Below the pieces are notes generated by a model, which was not told the origin of the DNA, ran no database searches, and saw only the letters and a list, made by a program, of their open reading frames with translations. DNA of 64,000 bases from Planctomycetota bacterium (lineage in GTDB: Bacteria > Planctomycetota > UBA1135 > GCA-002686595): positions 1-64,000 of the forward strand of contig JAQWJQ010000224.1 in assembly GCA_029248265.1 (NCBI GenBank), in the 5' to 3' direction. Position 1 is the stretch's first letter, and each line of letters opens with the position of its first letter. The position numbers and the translations under genes are program-made. Positions 1 to 11,559 of this stretch are shown one piece after another.

Positions 1-983
<983 letters not shown>

Positions 984-1034
984 GGGGGTCCAGGCCTGAG
1001 GCTCCCCTAGGGAACCATATCGGCGCCTCTACAC

Positions 1035-1078
1035 ACCAGAAGAGGCCGACTCGCCTGGGCGAATCGGCCTCTTCTGGT
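1035..1078 (-). terminator. Long perfect hairpin downstream of rsfS
   Basis: ACCAGAAGAGGCCGA pairs perfectly with TCGGCCTCTTCTGGT (15 bp) across a 14-nt loop that can itself partly pair. It lies between the rsfS stop and the kinase start, both on the minus strand, so it most likely ends the hppA-rsfS transcript. There is no U-tract on either side. Confidence 0.6.
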
Positions 1079-1103
1079 CTCGAGAGGGCGCAGCCCTTGG
1101 CCG

Positions 1104-1490
1104 TCAGCTCTCCGAGTCTGCGAGGGCCCCGGTCTCGGTGACCGTGACGCTCTCCCAGTCGAGCTTGGGACAGTCGCCGTACAGGTCGTCGAGCCCGTAG
1201 TAGTCGCGAGCCTCATCCTGCTGGATGTGGACGACCACGTCAGAGTAGTCCACGAGGACCCACCAACCGAGGTCCGCGCCCTCTGCCCTGGAGTGGACCT
1301 CGCCCAGGCGCTTCAGCCGGTGATGGACGTCCTCATACATGGCTCGGACGTGGGGGCGGCTGGTGCCGGTCACGACCACGAAGTAGTCGGCGACCTTGAT
1401 GGCGTCGCTCACGTCGTAGACCACGAGGTCCACGCCCTTCTTCTCTTCCACGATCCGGGCGACCGTGGCGGCTAGTTTCTTGGTGTCGAT
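1104..1490 (-). CDS. rsfS: Ribosome silencing factor RsfS, probable AUC start
   Basis: RsfS binds ribosomal protein uL14 and blocks subunit joining in starvation. The body ([20 protein letters not shown], then [19 protein letters not shown]) is typical of the family. The ORF track starts at an internal GTG (1451), but the frame is open upstream and reads [18 protein letters not shown], the expected N-terminal helix of RsfS. No ATG, GTG or TTG precedes it in frame. The codon in the start position is ATC (1488-1490), with GGAGAA about 7 nt upstream. With that start the protein has 128 residues, normal for the family. It lies directly downstream of hppA on the same strand. The family call is secure; the start codon is inference. 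Confidence 0.85.
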   Translation of the reverse strand: MDTKKLAATVARIVEEKKGVDLVVYDVSDAIKVADYFVVVTGTSRPHVRAMYEDVHHRLKRLGEVHSRAEGADLGWWVLVDYSDVVVHIQQDEARDYYGLDDLYGDCPKLDWESVTVTETGALADSES

Positions 1491-1503
1491 GGCAGTTCTC
1501 CGG

Positions 1504-1526
1504 GGCCCCGCGCAGAGCGCGGGGCC
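1504..1526 (-). terminator. GC-rich hairpin between hppA and rsfS
   Basis: GGCCCCGCGC and GCGCGGGGCC form a perfect 10-bp stem with a 3-nt loop, 12 nt past the hppA stop and immediately before the GGAGAA ribosome-binding site of rsfS. It has no U-tract. It may attenuate transcription from hppA or limit rsfS translation. Confidence 0.45.
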
Positions 1527-1538
1527 ACCTTCACCGGA

Positions 1539-3608
<2,070 letters not shown>

Positions 3609-3714
3609 GTGCTCTTGGGGCGCGCCTGTGGACGCGCGATGGGGTTGGTGGGAAGGGGCGGTCGGTGCTGAAGGCTGGAAGGGAAGCGCCTTCAAGCGAG
3701 TTTCCAGCGTTAAT

Positions 3715-3742
3715 ACGATAGTGGCGGGCACGTTGGGGTCAA
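3715..3742 (-). promoter_or_regulatory. Sigma70-like promoter of hppA
   Basis: On the minus strand TTGACC (3737-3742) is followed after 16 nt by TATCGT (3715-3720). The predicted start site lies about 100 nt before the hppA ATG, leaving a leader of moderate length. Confidence 0.55.
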
Positions 3743-3788
3743 TCGGAAGTGCCCGCTCCGTTGCCTCAAGTGCCGATTCGAGCGGGTG

Positions 3789-4475
3789 TCAGGGGCGATC
3801 CCCGTCCGGGGGGGGGTCTGCACCCCTTGCGCGGGCGGTATCGGTAGAGCGACGCCCCTGGCCCTGCCCGCGCTTGGAGATCCAAAGGTGGCTCAGGAGC
3901 ATGGCCGCAAGGGCGAGGACGACGAAGCCCAGGATCTGGTGCAGGTCCTCGATCTTCGATTCGAGCTCGGACAGCCGCTCGCCGGACTCGCGGCCGAGCA
4001 GGATCAGCGTGGGCGTAAGGATGAGCGCGCCCAGCCCGTCAAAAGCGATGAACTTGGCATAGGGCATCCCGAGCGTGCCCGCAGTGAACCAGGTGGGGAG
4101 CCGCAGGCCGGGCAGAAAGCGGCAGATGAAGACCGCGAGGGCCCCTCGCCGCTCGAAGCGGCGCTCGATGGCCCGTAACCGCTCGGGGTGGACGACGCGC
4201 CGAATAGCCTTGAGCTGCAGGGCGCGGCGGCCGAAGCGGCGCCCGATGAAGAAGGGCACGGAGTCACCGAGGAGTGTGCCGGCGAGGCACACGGCGATGA
4301 TTGGCGCGGCGTCAACCTCGCCCTGGTAGAGGAGGAAGCCGGCCCCGAGCATGGTGATCTCCTCTGGCACGGGAAGCCCGAAGCCGCAGAGGACGAGCAC
4401 CACGAAGGGGGCCAGGTATCCGGGCTCCGAGAGGAGGCTGCCGAGCAACGGCTGAGTTTCGAGGATCCACGCCAC
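3789..4475 (-). CDS. DedA-family membrane protein
   Basis: 228 residues with several hydrophobic segments. The family marks are present: FGLPVPEE near residue 32, GDSVPFFIGRRFGRR in the middle, and FICRFLPGLRLP near residue 117 (the conserved F-x-x-R-[FY]-x-P-G motif). DedA/VTT proteins are inner-membrane proteins implicated in phospholipid (undecaprenyl phosphate or phosphatidylethanolamine) translocation. The C-terminal 30 residues are basic and polar, probably cytoplasmic. The GTG start has a TACCCT hexamer 7 nt upstream and no Shine-Dalgarno sequence. The exact substrate is unknown. Confidence 0.92.
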   Translation of the reverse strand: MAWILETQPLLGSLLSEPGYLAPFVVLVLCGFGLPVPEEITMLGAGFLLYQGEVDAAPIIAVCLAGTLLGDSVPFFIGRRFGRRALQLKAIRRVVHPERLRAIERRFERRGALAVFICRFLPGLRLPTWFTAGTLGMPYAKFIAFDGLGALILTPTLILLGRESGERLSELESKIEDLHQILGFVVLALAAMLLSHLWISKRGQGQGRRSTDTARARGADPPPDGDRP

Positions 4476-4482
4476 GCCGCGG

Positions 4483-4488
4483 AGGGTA
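4483..4488 (-). promoter_or_regulatory. TAnnnT -10-like element before the DedA gene
   Basis: TACCCT lies 7 nt upstream of the GTG start on the minus strand, the spacing expected for a leaderless transcript. Confidence 0.3.
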
Positions 4489-4571
4489 GCAGCGAATGGG
4501 GCCCGGGTGGTATCGGCGCGGGAGACTCGGTGCGGGTCGCGCCTCCTTGGTCCAGGCCGTCTCCACCCTCC

Positions 4572-5189
4572 TCAGCGGCCGTCGGCGGCGAGCTCGGCCT
4601 CGCGCTCCTCGATGAATGAGAGCGTGTCCTCGACGCCTGCAGCACCGTGCGACGCCGCCCGCTGGAGGTCGGCTCGGGCCTCGCTCAGGAGCGCCCGGGG
4701 CCCGCCGGGCCACCTCAGGCGCTCGTCCGGGAGGTCCGCCAGGAAGGCGCTCTTCAGGGTCGCGGCATATCGAGCGAGGATGCCCGGGGTCGTCGCGTGT
4801 TGCTCCCCGGACCGGAGGACGGCGAAGCCCTCACGGATCCACTGCCGTCGCACCTGAGGCGCTGGCTCCTCCAGGGGAGACGCGCGGATGAAGATGAAGT
4901 GATCGGCCAGCGTGAGCCAGCCCGCCGTGGCTCGGGAGTCCAATGAGAGCGCCCGGGCCGCGTGCCCATACGCCCTCGTGAGGTCCCCCTGATCGAGGGC
5001 GCTCATGTAACGGGCCCACTCCACGCTCGCTGCGGCAGAGGCGATCGGGCCCAGGAGGCGCTGGACAGCACCCATGCGCTGCCGCGCGTCACCGTCGGCT
5101 CGATCCCAGGGCCCCGCGGCGGCGAGGCTGAGGGCCAGGGCGGCGGTCGCTGCGAACAGCGCACGTTGGGCTCGCGCTCCGATCCTCAT
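4572..5189 (-). CDS. Exported protein of unknown function with TPR-like helices
   Basis: 205 residues, starting at MRIGARAQ, whose ATG overlaps the stop of the preceding membrane gene (ATGA). The longer track ORF (395 aa) runs antisense-like through that gene and is rejected. An N-terminal hydrophobic stretch (ALFAATAALALSLAAAG) is a likely signal peptide or anchor. The remainder is helical and Ala/Arg-rich, with tetratricopeptide-like pieces such as GDLTRAYGHAARALSLDSRA. It ends the three-gene ABC operon and is probably an accessory protein of that exporter. I do not recognise a named family. Confidence 0.8.
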   Translation of the reverse strand: MRIGARAQRALFAATAALALSLAAAGPWDRADGDARQRMGAVQRLLGPIASAAASVEWARYMSALDQGDLTRAYGHAARALSLDSRATAGWLTLADHFIFIRASPLEEPAPQVRRQWIREGFAVLRSGEQHATTPGILARYAATLKSAFLADLPDERLRWPGGPRALLSEARADLQRAASHGAAGVEDTLSFIEEREAELAADGR

Positions 5190-6289
5190 GAGCTCCGTCC
5201 CTCCCGGCCCCAGCTGTTGAGCGCAGCGCGCGCCAGCAGGAACCCGGCCAGGACCGCGCCGGCGGCGGCGCTCGCCAGGCCGGCGGAGAGGACCTGGGGA
5301 CTCCGGCCCTCGGCGACGGCCTCGATGGCGGTCACTAGGGAGGCGCCCCCGGGTAACGACTCGGCGGCGGCCGAGGAGGACAGGCCCATCCTGGCCCCGA
5401 GCCAGAGGGCAGCCGTCAAGGCGGCCGCGATGCCGGGTCCCATCCATGCGCCAAGGCCAAAGGCGATGGCGCCCAAGAACATGATGAACAGCGCGCCATG
5501 GCCGGCCAGCCGAAGGTGCCCGCCGGCGACGGCGTCGGACGGCCGCCACGCCTCCACTGGTCCTGGTCCGAGGACCGCGAGCGCGCCAGACCCGGTGTTG
5601 GTGACCGAGACCGTGTTCTCGGTCCGCGAGGCCTCCACCTCGAGCCAGGTGCGCCGCGCCACGGTCTCCTCTCGTGATGCGCCGTCGACCTCGATCCTCG
5701 CGCTCGTGGTGGGGCCGGCCGCGCCGAGGGTCGGGGTGACGCGGACTCGGACCTTGCACCCGGACTCCCGGGCGAGGGGGAGCTCCTGTTCGAACCGCTC
5801 GCCAGGCATGAGGACCAGGGAGCGGCTCGGGCCTGCGACCAGCGAGAGCTCCAGGAGCTGCGGGCGCGCCGCCTCACCCGCGGCTGGTCCTGTGCCAGCG
5901 CCGCTGAGCGATCCGATCATGGTCCCCAAGGTGGCCGAGAACATGGCGGAGCCCAGCAGGATGCCCGCCAGCGCCGTGCGGACGATCGAAGACCGCGACG
6001 TGCCGGTGCCTCCCAGCCAGTCCCCCTCGCCTCGGAACCACCGATCGGGGATCCGGGCTGCGAACACCACTGCGAGGCATGCCGCAGCGAGGAGCCCCGC
6101 GATCCAGGCGGTACTGGCGGCGAGCTTGTCGGCGCTCACGATGACCGCCTCGAACCTCGGTGAGACCTCGACGATCTCACCGCGGCCCGGTTGACCAGCG
6201 ATCGCAAGTGCCGAGATCGCCGCGACGGTCAGGAGCGCAGGCAGCGGCGCGGCACGCCTCGCCAGCAAGCGCATGAGCGGGAGGTTCAT
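5186..6289 (-). CDS. Membrane component of the ABC exporter (permease-like)
   Basis: 367 residues. Hydrophobic helices near residues 15-32, 60-80 and 105-130 are followed by an extracytoplasmic beta-rich domain (about 140-245), and more helices lie at about 255-290 and 325-350. Both ends overlap neighbouring genes by 4 nt (ATGA), with the ATPase gene upstream and the TPR-like gene downstream, so the three are translationally coupled. Position and topology make it the likely permease partner of the ATPase. The sequence itself does not match a standard ABC-2 permease closely enough for me to name it. Confidence 0.8.
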   Translation of the reverse strand: MNLPLMRLLARRAAPLPALLTVAAISALAIAGQPGRGEIVEVSPRFEAVIVSADKLAASTAWIAGLLAAACLAVVFAARIPDRWFRGEGDWLGGTGTSRSSIVRTALAGILLGSAMFSATLGTMIGSLSGAGTGPAAGEAARPQLLELSLVAGPSRSLVLMPGERFEQELPLARESGCKVRVRVTPTLGAAGPTTSARIEVDGASREETVARRTWLEVEASRTENTVSVTNTGSGALAVLGPGPVEAWRPSDAVAGGHLRLAGHGALFIMFLGAIAFGLGAWMGPGIAAALTAALWLGARMGLSSSAAAESLPGGASLVTAIEAVAEGRSPQVLSAGLASAAAGAVLAGFLLARAALNSWGREGRSS

Positions 6290-7224
6290 GGCTCGCCGTC
6301 TCCCTCCAGGCCGGGCGGATGGACGGGCGCCGGGGGAGGGCCGCCGGGTGGCAGCGGCTCGCCCGGGCGATAGAGGTCGAGCAGGGACCTGTGGGCGGGC
6401 CCAGCTTCAAGGAGCTCGGCGCCCCGGTCTTCGAGGCTTCGCGTGACGGCCTCGAGGCCTTCGGGGCGGAGCCCGCGGACCCGGAGCTGGAGGACCTCCT
6501 GATCGCCTAGGAGCTCGTCCGGGGTGCCGATCCTCTGGACCTCGCCGCTCACGAGGAGCGCGAGGCGATCGCAGTGCTCGATGAGGTCCGAGGCAACGTG
6601 CGAGGCGAGGACCGTGGTCGCGCCGCGCTGGCGCGCGGCGCCAAGGAGGTCTGCGAGGACTCCGAAGCCTGGCGCGTCCAGCCCCGCGGTCGGCTCGTCG
6701 AGGAGGATGACCTCCGGGTCCGTCAGGAAGGCCTGGGCCAGGCCGAAGCGGCGGTGCATTCCGCGGGAGAACGTTCGAATCGGAGCCTCGCCAGCATCGT
6801 CGAGGCCGACCCGGTCCAGCATTTCATGGATGCGGCGGCGGCGCTCCGAGCGGTGGAAGCCGTAGAGCGACGCGATCAAGTCGAGGACTCGACGGGCGGA
6901 CAGCTCGGGCGGGAAGGGCGATCCGTCAGGAAGGAAGGCGAGGCGCCGACGAACGGACCGGGCCGTGGGGGGGGCTCCGAGGACTTCAACCCATCCGGTG
7001 CTGGGGCGGTCCACCCCGGCGAGCAGGCGCAGGAGCGTGGACTTCCCGGAGCCGTTAGGCCCGACGATGCCCACGGTCTCGCCGCTCTCGATGTGGAGGC
7101 TGACGTCACGCAGCGCCAGCCGGCGCCGCCAGCCGAGGCCGCCACGGAAGGTCCGGCCGAGGCCGAGGGTCTCGACGGCGGCCGAGGGAGGATTCAGATG
7201 GGGCGGAGGACGGTGGGTGGTCAT
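6286..7224 (-). CDS. ABC transporter ATP-binding protein (ABC-2 / NatA-like)
   Basis: 312 residues from MTTHRPPPHL; the 709-aa track ORF adds an upstream stretch antisense to the FHA gene and is not used. Walker A is GPNGSGKST, the signature is FSRGMHRR (the SRGM variant common in NatA/CcmA-type exporters), Walker B is VILLDEPTAGLD and the H-loop histidine is in ASHVASDL. The C-terminal 80 residues carry a short regulatory-looking domain and a Pro-rich tail. It would energise the membrane protein encoded next. Substrate unknown; the SRGM subclass usually exports. Confidence 0.93.
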   Translation of the reverse strand: MTTHRPPPHLNPPSAAVETLGLGRTFRGGLGWRRRLALRDVSLHIESGETVGIVGPNGSGKSTLLRLLAGVDRPSTGWVEVLGAPPTARSVRRRLAFLPDGSPFPPELSARRVLDLIASLYGFHRSERRRRIHEMLDRVGLDDAGEAPIRTFSRGMHRRFGLAQAFLTDPEVILLDEPTAGLDAPGFGVLADLLGAARQRGATTVLASHVASDLIEHCDRLALLVSGEVQRIGTPDELLGDQEVLQLRVRGLRPEGLEAVTRSLEDRGAELLEAGPAHRSLLDLYRPGEPLPPGGPPPAPVHPPGLEGDGEP

Positions 7225-7256
7225 GGGTTCCTGCCCGAGGCCCGGGCGATAGGCGC

Positions 7257-7262
7257 TACGAT
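7257..7262 (+). promoter_or_regulatory. TAnnnT -10-like element before the FHA gene
   Basis: TACGAT stands 7 nt before the ATG at 7270. No Shine-Dalgarno sequence fits in the gap, so a leaderless message is likely. Confidence 0.4.
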
Positions 7263-7269
7263 ACGCGCA

Positions 7270-8040
7270 ATGGCACGTCTGTTCGTCCTCTCTGGCGCCT
7301 CGATCGGCGCGACCCACGACATCGAGGGCACCACCGTGCTCGGGCGCGGGGCTGACGCCGACGTCATGATCCCCGAGCCGTCCGTGAGCCGGCGGCACGC
7401 CCGGCTCATTCCTGAGCAGGAGCCGGGGGTCTGGAAGCTCCGAGACCTCAAGTCCAGCAACGGGGTCCACGTCGGGGGCCAGCGGGTCGAAGAGGCGCAG
7501 GTCCGCGACGGCGAGACCTTCACCCTCGGGGAGGTCGAGTTTCGGCTCCGGGATGAAGCCGGCGCCGCGGCCGAAGCTGAGCCCGCCCTCGAGTTGGAGT
7601 TCGAAGACGAGATCGAGCTCCCCGGGCGCACCGAGCGCGCGTCGACGGGGTCGGCGCCCCGTGGGCCTGGGGCCACAGGGCCCAAGGTCACCGGGTCCGC
7701 AGGAGCAGGCCCCGACCCCGGGGCGGGCGAGACGGCCGACAACGAACGACTCCGAGCAGCGCGCGCGAGAGCCGCCGAGGATCGGGCAGCGCGGCGGGCC
7801 GCGGCGCTCGAGGGGCCCGCGGGGTCGCCCGCAGGGAGACCCGCCGGCGACCGATCTCGAGGCGCCGGGCAGGTCTTGCAGTACGCACAGCATCAGCGCG
7901 GAGATGATCTCGCCCAGCTCTCGGGCTGGAGGCGCCTCTTGCTTGGGATCCTCGCGGTCGCGATCGCAGCGGGCGTGGCGTATGGCGCCTTTGAGCTCAC
8001 GCGGACGGCCCGCGAGCAAGCCGCCGAGATCGGCGATTGA
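7270..8040 (+). CDS. FHA-domain protein with C-terminal membrane anchor
   Basis: 256 residues. The forkhead-associated domain fills about residues 3-95, with LGRGADADVMIPEPSVSRRH and DLKSSNGVHVGG carrying the phosphothreonine-binding Arg, Ser-Arg-His and Ser-Asn residues. A disordered Ala/Gly/Pro-rich linker and a charged helix (AARARAAEDRAARRAAAL) follow. A single hydrophobic helix (LLLGILAVAIAAGVAYGAF) near the end would anchor it with the FHA domain in the cytoplasm. The start at 7270 replaces the much earlier track start, which lies antisense to the ABC gene. It is divergent from the ABC operon with 45 nt between starts. The kinase partner is not visible. Confidence 0.9.
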   Translation: MARLFVLSGASIGATHDIEGTTVLGRGADADVMIPEPSVSRRHARLIPEQEPGVWKLRDLKSSNGVHVGGQRVEEAQVRDGETFTLGEVEFRLRDEAGAAAEAEPALELEFEDEIELPGRTERASTGSAPRGPGATGPKVTGSAGAGPDPGAGETADNERLRAARARAAEDRAARRAAALEGPAGSPAGRPAGDRSRGAGQVLQYAQHQRGDDLAQLSGWRRLLLGILAVAIAAGVAYGAFELTRTAREQAAEIGD

Positions 8041-8456
8041 CCCGAAGGCGCTCGGTCCGGGAGGCGCCCCAAGCAGCTCCTGTGACCGAGGGAACCTCGG
8101 GTCGAGGACGCCTCCTCTGACCCAGCGGGTGACGAGTTCGGCCGCGGCAAGGAACGCGCCGTAGGGCTCCAGGGGTGCCCCAGAGGAGCGGCTCGATGGT
8201 CCGCGCGGACCGGGCCTCAGGGGTGGCGGGGAGGCACGTCGCCGCGGCGACCGAGATCCCCCTGCGCTGTCCCCCGCAGGGGGCGCCTTGGGCGCCCAGG
8301 GATGGGCGGGAGGGGACTTACCGGTAAGACTGAAATGAAACCACCGCGAACAGGGCGCCAAGGGCGGGTCTCGAATTCCCTCTTCGCGTGAAATACCGTG
8401 ACGCAGCGAGCGCATCTCATGCTCCGCCCCGCGCTGCCGCCTTTGCCCAGAACGAC
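8041..8456. other. Intergenic region without a supported gene
   Basis: 416 nt between the FHA gene and the large repeat protein. It holds a 7-bp GGGCGCC/GGCGCCC hairpin (8281-8297) and a perfect 12-bp palindrome CTTACCGGTAAG (8317-8328) that could be an operator for the downstream gene. The minus strand is open across it, with fairly GC-rich third positions around 8040-8200, but there is no stop to end such a gene and it would run antisense through the FHA gene, so I do not call it. Confidence 0.5.
8281..8297 (+). terminator. Short GC hairpin downstream of the FHA gene
   Basis: GGGCGCC TTG GGCGCCC is a perfect 7-bp stem with a 3-nt loop and no U-tract. Position fits a terminator for the FHA gene, but support is weak. 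Confidence 0.3.
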
Positions 8457-11400
8457 ATGACGTCCCTTCGAAACCTCCTCCTGCTCTCAGTTGCTCTCGT
8501 CGCGGCCCTCGCTGGCTACCTGCTGCTGGGCGACAGCCCGGAGGAAGTCGGGCGAGTCGTCAGCCGAGAGGTGGTGCGGAACGCACCTATGGAAGACACC
8601 GAGGCGGTGTCCCTGGCGAGCGCCGCGGCGGGTGCAGCGGACCTTGGACGTCAGGACGCCGTGGCCGCGCCGGCGGCGTCGGGTTCGACCATTGATCACC
8701 CCTGGGCCGCCCTGCTCTCTGGCGTGACCGGGAGGATCGTCGAGGAAGACGGCTCGCCGGTCGTCGCTCTCCGGGTGGAGCTCCTTGAGGGCGACATCAG
8801 CGCGCTCTTGGAGCCGCAATTCACTGCGATGGGGCACGCCGAATTGTCCGCTGGTGAGTCTCTCACGGACGCGGACGGGCGCTTCCTGATCGAGGGAGCG
8901 ATGTCGAACGGGCTGCATGCCTTCGCCATCGACAGCGGCGGTGGCCGCTCCACGCTGCGGGTGGTGGAGCATGGCCTTGAGCCCAGCAAGCTCACCGACG
9001 TCGGGGATATCGTGCTGCCGCGTTGCGGGACGGTGACGGGCACGGTCTTCGACGAGGACGGAGAGCCTGTGCCGGGGGCGCGGGTGCGGATCGCGCCGAT
9101 CCCCGAGATCGCCCTGCAGGGCACGGGGATCCTCGACCTGCGCGAGAAGTGCATGGTCGCTGGTGCTCAGGATGAAGATGCGCTCGGCGTGCAGCTGCCG
9201 GACTTCCTCATGGCGAACATGAAGCGCCTGCCCATCCCGACCACGACCACGGCCGAGGACGGGACGTTCCGGCTCGAGGGCGTGCCATTCGCGACGGTGT
9301 GTGGCGGCGTGGACAAGCCGGGCTACGTGGCCACGGTGATCTCCACCTTCACCATGCGCCAGGAGGAGCAGTCCGTGGGGGAGCTCGACCTCGAGATCGG
9401 GCGAGAGGTCACCGGGCGGGTGATCGATGAGCTCGGTGAGCCGGTCGCGGGCGCAGAGGTCTGCGCGGGCGTCACCAGCATGCTGGCCCCGATCGGCATC
9501 TTGCAGCCGGCCAACGTGACCGCCGAAGACGGCACCTTCACGGTGGTCGGGCTCAGCGAGATGGGGACCCCGATCGCCTCGGCGCGCCGCTCGGGGCGCG
9601 ATTCCTGGGTCACCAAGAAGGCCAGCGGCAGCAACGGGGGAGTCGAGATCGTCCTCAGCGCGGCGGCCCGCCTCGTGGTCCGGGTCGAAGACGAGGAGGG
9701 GGAGCCGGTGTCCGGCGCCAGCGTCAAGATGCGGGAGCAGGACGGAGGCAAGAGCGAGGCCATCCCCGCGCTGGCCCTGTCCATGCTGAACATCCGTACG
9801 ACGACGCCGCCGCCCCTGGTCAAGGAGCGGGAGCCGGGGCTGTATGTCGTCGATGCGCTCGGGCTCGGTGACTGGATCGTCCGGGTCGAGTCCGACCTCC
9901 ACGCCCCCGTGGAGTCGAAGGTCAAGCACGCATCGGAGGAGACCGAGTGCGTGATCACCTGCCGCCCGGCGCGCACGGTGACGGCCATCGTCATGGACGC
10001 GGCGACCGGGCTTCCGATCGAGAACGCTTATGTCCGGGTCGCCGGTCAGAGCGACCGCTTGCTCGGCGGCTTCGCGGCGCGGTTCTCTGACGTCGAGGGG
10101 CGCGCGGTCCTCGGCCCGCTCCCGCTCGTCGGCGACAAGGCCCTCGAGCAGACCATGGGCATGTGGACCCTCGAGCCGGTCATGACGGTGGAGCACCCGG
10201 CCTACGGTTCGGAGGGGCAGCTGCTGCCCAAGGACAGCGACCAGGTCGTCTTCGAGATGACGCCCGCCTGCACCCTCAACGGGCGGGTCACCTGGGCCGG
10301 CGCGGCGCCCCTGGAGATCTACATGGTGTCGCTCGTCCGGCGCCCCTCCGGCAACGGAGAGGGGATGCGGGGCGACTCGACGATGATGATGTCGATGATG
10401 ATGTCCTCGCCCCGGACCACCCTGACCGACCTGGCCGGGGAGTTCCGCTTCAGCGGGCTGGCCGCTGGGAGCTACGAGATGATCCTGTCCAGGCGCTTCC
10501 TCGATAGCGACCCGCTCGAGTTCATCATCAAGCAGCAGGAGCCGGAGGTCGTCCTGACGCAGCCGGTCGAGGTGACGTCAGGCAGTGACAATCTGACCGA
10601 GATCGAGCTCGAGCCCGACGGCGAGGCGCCGCGCGCCATCTTCACGGGACGGGTCGAGGTCAATGGAGAGGGCCTGGCTGGCGCGAAGGTCACCGTCACT
10701 CCGGGGAACCGCCGCAACAAGGAGCAGCCCGAGGAGATGGAGTTCCGGACCAACAGCAGCGGCGAGTTCCGGACGGACCCCCTTTCCACGAACGACTGGG
10801 TCAACATCGAGATCGTTGGGGACGTCCAGCTCCCCGGCGGCGCCGTGGAGGAGCGGGAGCTCTTCTCCGAGTGGAAGAAGCCCAACGTCGACGAGAACAA
10901 GAACCGCATCGAGGTGGTGCTCAACTTCGCCGAGGTCGTGATCGAGGTCCTCGATGCGGACACGGGTTCGCCCGTCGCTGGCGCGGAAGTGACCATCGGT
11001 GGACGGGGCGGCCGCTGGGGTGGTGGCTGGGGGGCGGGCGCCGCCGTGGCGACCGTGAGGGCGACGTTGGCCGAGCCTTCCGCCGAGGGAACCGACGCTG
11101 ACGGGTTGATCACGGTCCAGGTGGAGAAGGCCGGAACGCAGAACGCCTCGGCCTCGCACCCCGACTACGAGGACCTGCGGACCAAGGTCGATCTCGACCC
11201 CAACGGACCGGCCCCGCACGCGACCCTGCGCCTGAAGCGCTCGGTCCCTTGCAGCGGGCGGGCGGTCCTCCCCGAGAGCTTCATGGAGTCCGACTCCCGT
11301 GGCTTCAGCATCCGGCGTGAGGGACAACGGCGCGGCACCCAATACGTGTCGCTCGAGGAGGGTGAAGACTTCTCGGTCAGCGGGCTGAAGCCGGGGACCT

Positions 11401-11504
11401 ACACGGCCTCCGCGTGGGCCGGGCGTCGCCGCTCGAAGTCCTTGACCTTCGAGCTCGGCTCCCAGGGGAACTCGAACCTCGTCCTCGAATTCGAGGAGCG
11501 CTGA
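8457..11504 (+). CDS. Large exported protein of carboxypeptidase-regulatory-like repeats
   Basis: 1015 residues, starting at MTSLRNLLLLSVALVAALAG, whose hydrophobic stretch is a signal anchor. About eight to nine beta-sandwich repeats follow, each opening with a G-x-V-x-D-x-x-G-x-P-V-x-G-A-x-V pattern: TGTVFDEDGEPVPGARVRI, TGRVIDELGEPVAGAEV, VRVEDEEGEPVSGASVKM, IEVLDADTGSPVAGAEVTI. Many end in a DGTF/LxG step typical of CarboxypepD_reg folds. No peptidase domain is present. A short Gly/Trp-rich insert (RWGGGWGAGAA) lies in the last third. Its N-terminus resembles that of the 591-aa protein at 25283, so the two are probably paralogues. Role unknown; probably a surface or periplasmic structural or binding protein. 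Confidence 0.88.
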   Translation: MTSLRNLLLLSVALVAALAGYLLLGDSPEEVGRVVSREVVRNAPMEDTEAVSLASAAAGAADLGRQDAVAAPAASGSTIDHPWAALLSGVTGRIVEEDGSPVVALRVELLEGDISALLEPQFTAMGHAELSAGESLTDADGRFLIEGAMSNGLHAFAIDSGGGRSTLRVVEHGLEPSKLTDVGDIVLPRCGTVTGTVFDEDGEPVPGARVRIAPIPEIALQGTGILDLREKCMVAGAQDEDALGVQLPDFLMANMKRLPIPTTTTAEDGTFRLEGVPFATVCGGVDKPGYVATVISTFTMRQEEQSVGELDLEIGREVTGRVIDELGEPVAGAEVCAGVTSMLAPIGILQPANVTAEDGTFTVVGLSEMGTPIASARRSGRDSWVTKKASGSNGGVEIVLSAAARLVVRVEDEEGEPVSGASVKMREQDGGKSEAIPALALSMLNIRTTTPPPLVKEREPGLYVVDALGLGDWIVRVESDLHAPVESKVKHASEETECVITCRPARTVTAIVMDAATGLPIENAYVRVAGQSDRLLGGFAARFSDVEGRAVLGPLPLVGDKALEQTMGMWTLEPVMTVEHPAYGSEGQLLPKDSDQVVFEMTPACTLNGRVTWAGAAPLEIYMVSLVRRPSGNGEGMRGDSTMMMSMMMSSPRTTLTDLAGEFRFSGLAAGSYEMILSRRFLDSDPLEFIIKQQEPEVVLTQPVEVTSGSDNLTEIELEPDGEAPRAIFTGRVEVNGEGLAGAKVTVTPGNRRNKEQPEEMEFRTNSSGEFRTDPLSTNDWVNIEIVGDVQLPGGAVEERELFSEWKKPNVDENKNRIEVVLNFAEVVIEVLDADTGSPVAGAEVTIGGRGGRWGGGWGAGAAVATVRATLAEPSAEGTDADGLITVQVEKAGTQNASASHPDYEDLRTKVDLDPNGPAPHATLRLKRSVPCSGRAVLPESFMESDSRGFSIRREGQRRGTQYVSLEEGEDFSVSGLKPGTYTASAWAGRRRSKSLTFELGSQGNSNLVLEFEER

Positions 11505-11514
11505 CCGCACGAGT

Positions 11515-11551
11515 CGGGGCGCGCCGGGCCCCCTGCCGGCGCGGCGCCCCG
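11515..11551. terminator. GC-rich hairpin between convergent genes
   Basis: CGGGGCGC (11515-11522) pairs with GCGCCCCG (11544-11551), and an inner GCCGG/CCGGC adds 5 bp with a small bulge. It fills the gap between the repeat protein (plus) and the glycosyltransferase (minus) and could serve both. No U-tract. Confidence 0.5.
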
Positions 11552-11559
11552 ATGCAAGC

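Noticed and set aside
7225-8415. Upstream extension of the ABC ATPase ORF, including a protein-like stretch (EPYGAFLAAAELVTRW)
   Set aside because: Runs antisense through the FHA gene and has no stop of its own; the ATPase has a good start at 7224. Third-position GC is fairly high around 8040-8200, so a decayed gene there cannot be excluded.
8487-10196. 569-aa minus-strand ORF
   Set aside because: Antisense shadow of the repeat protein at 8457.
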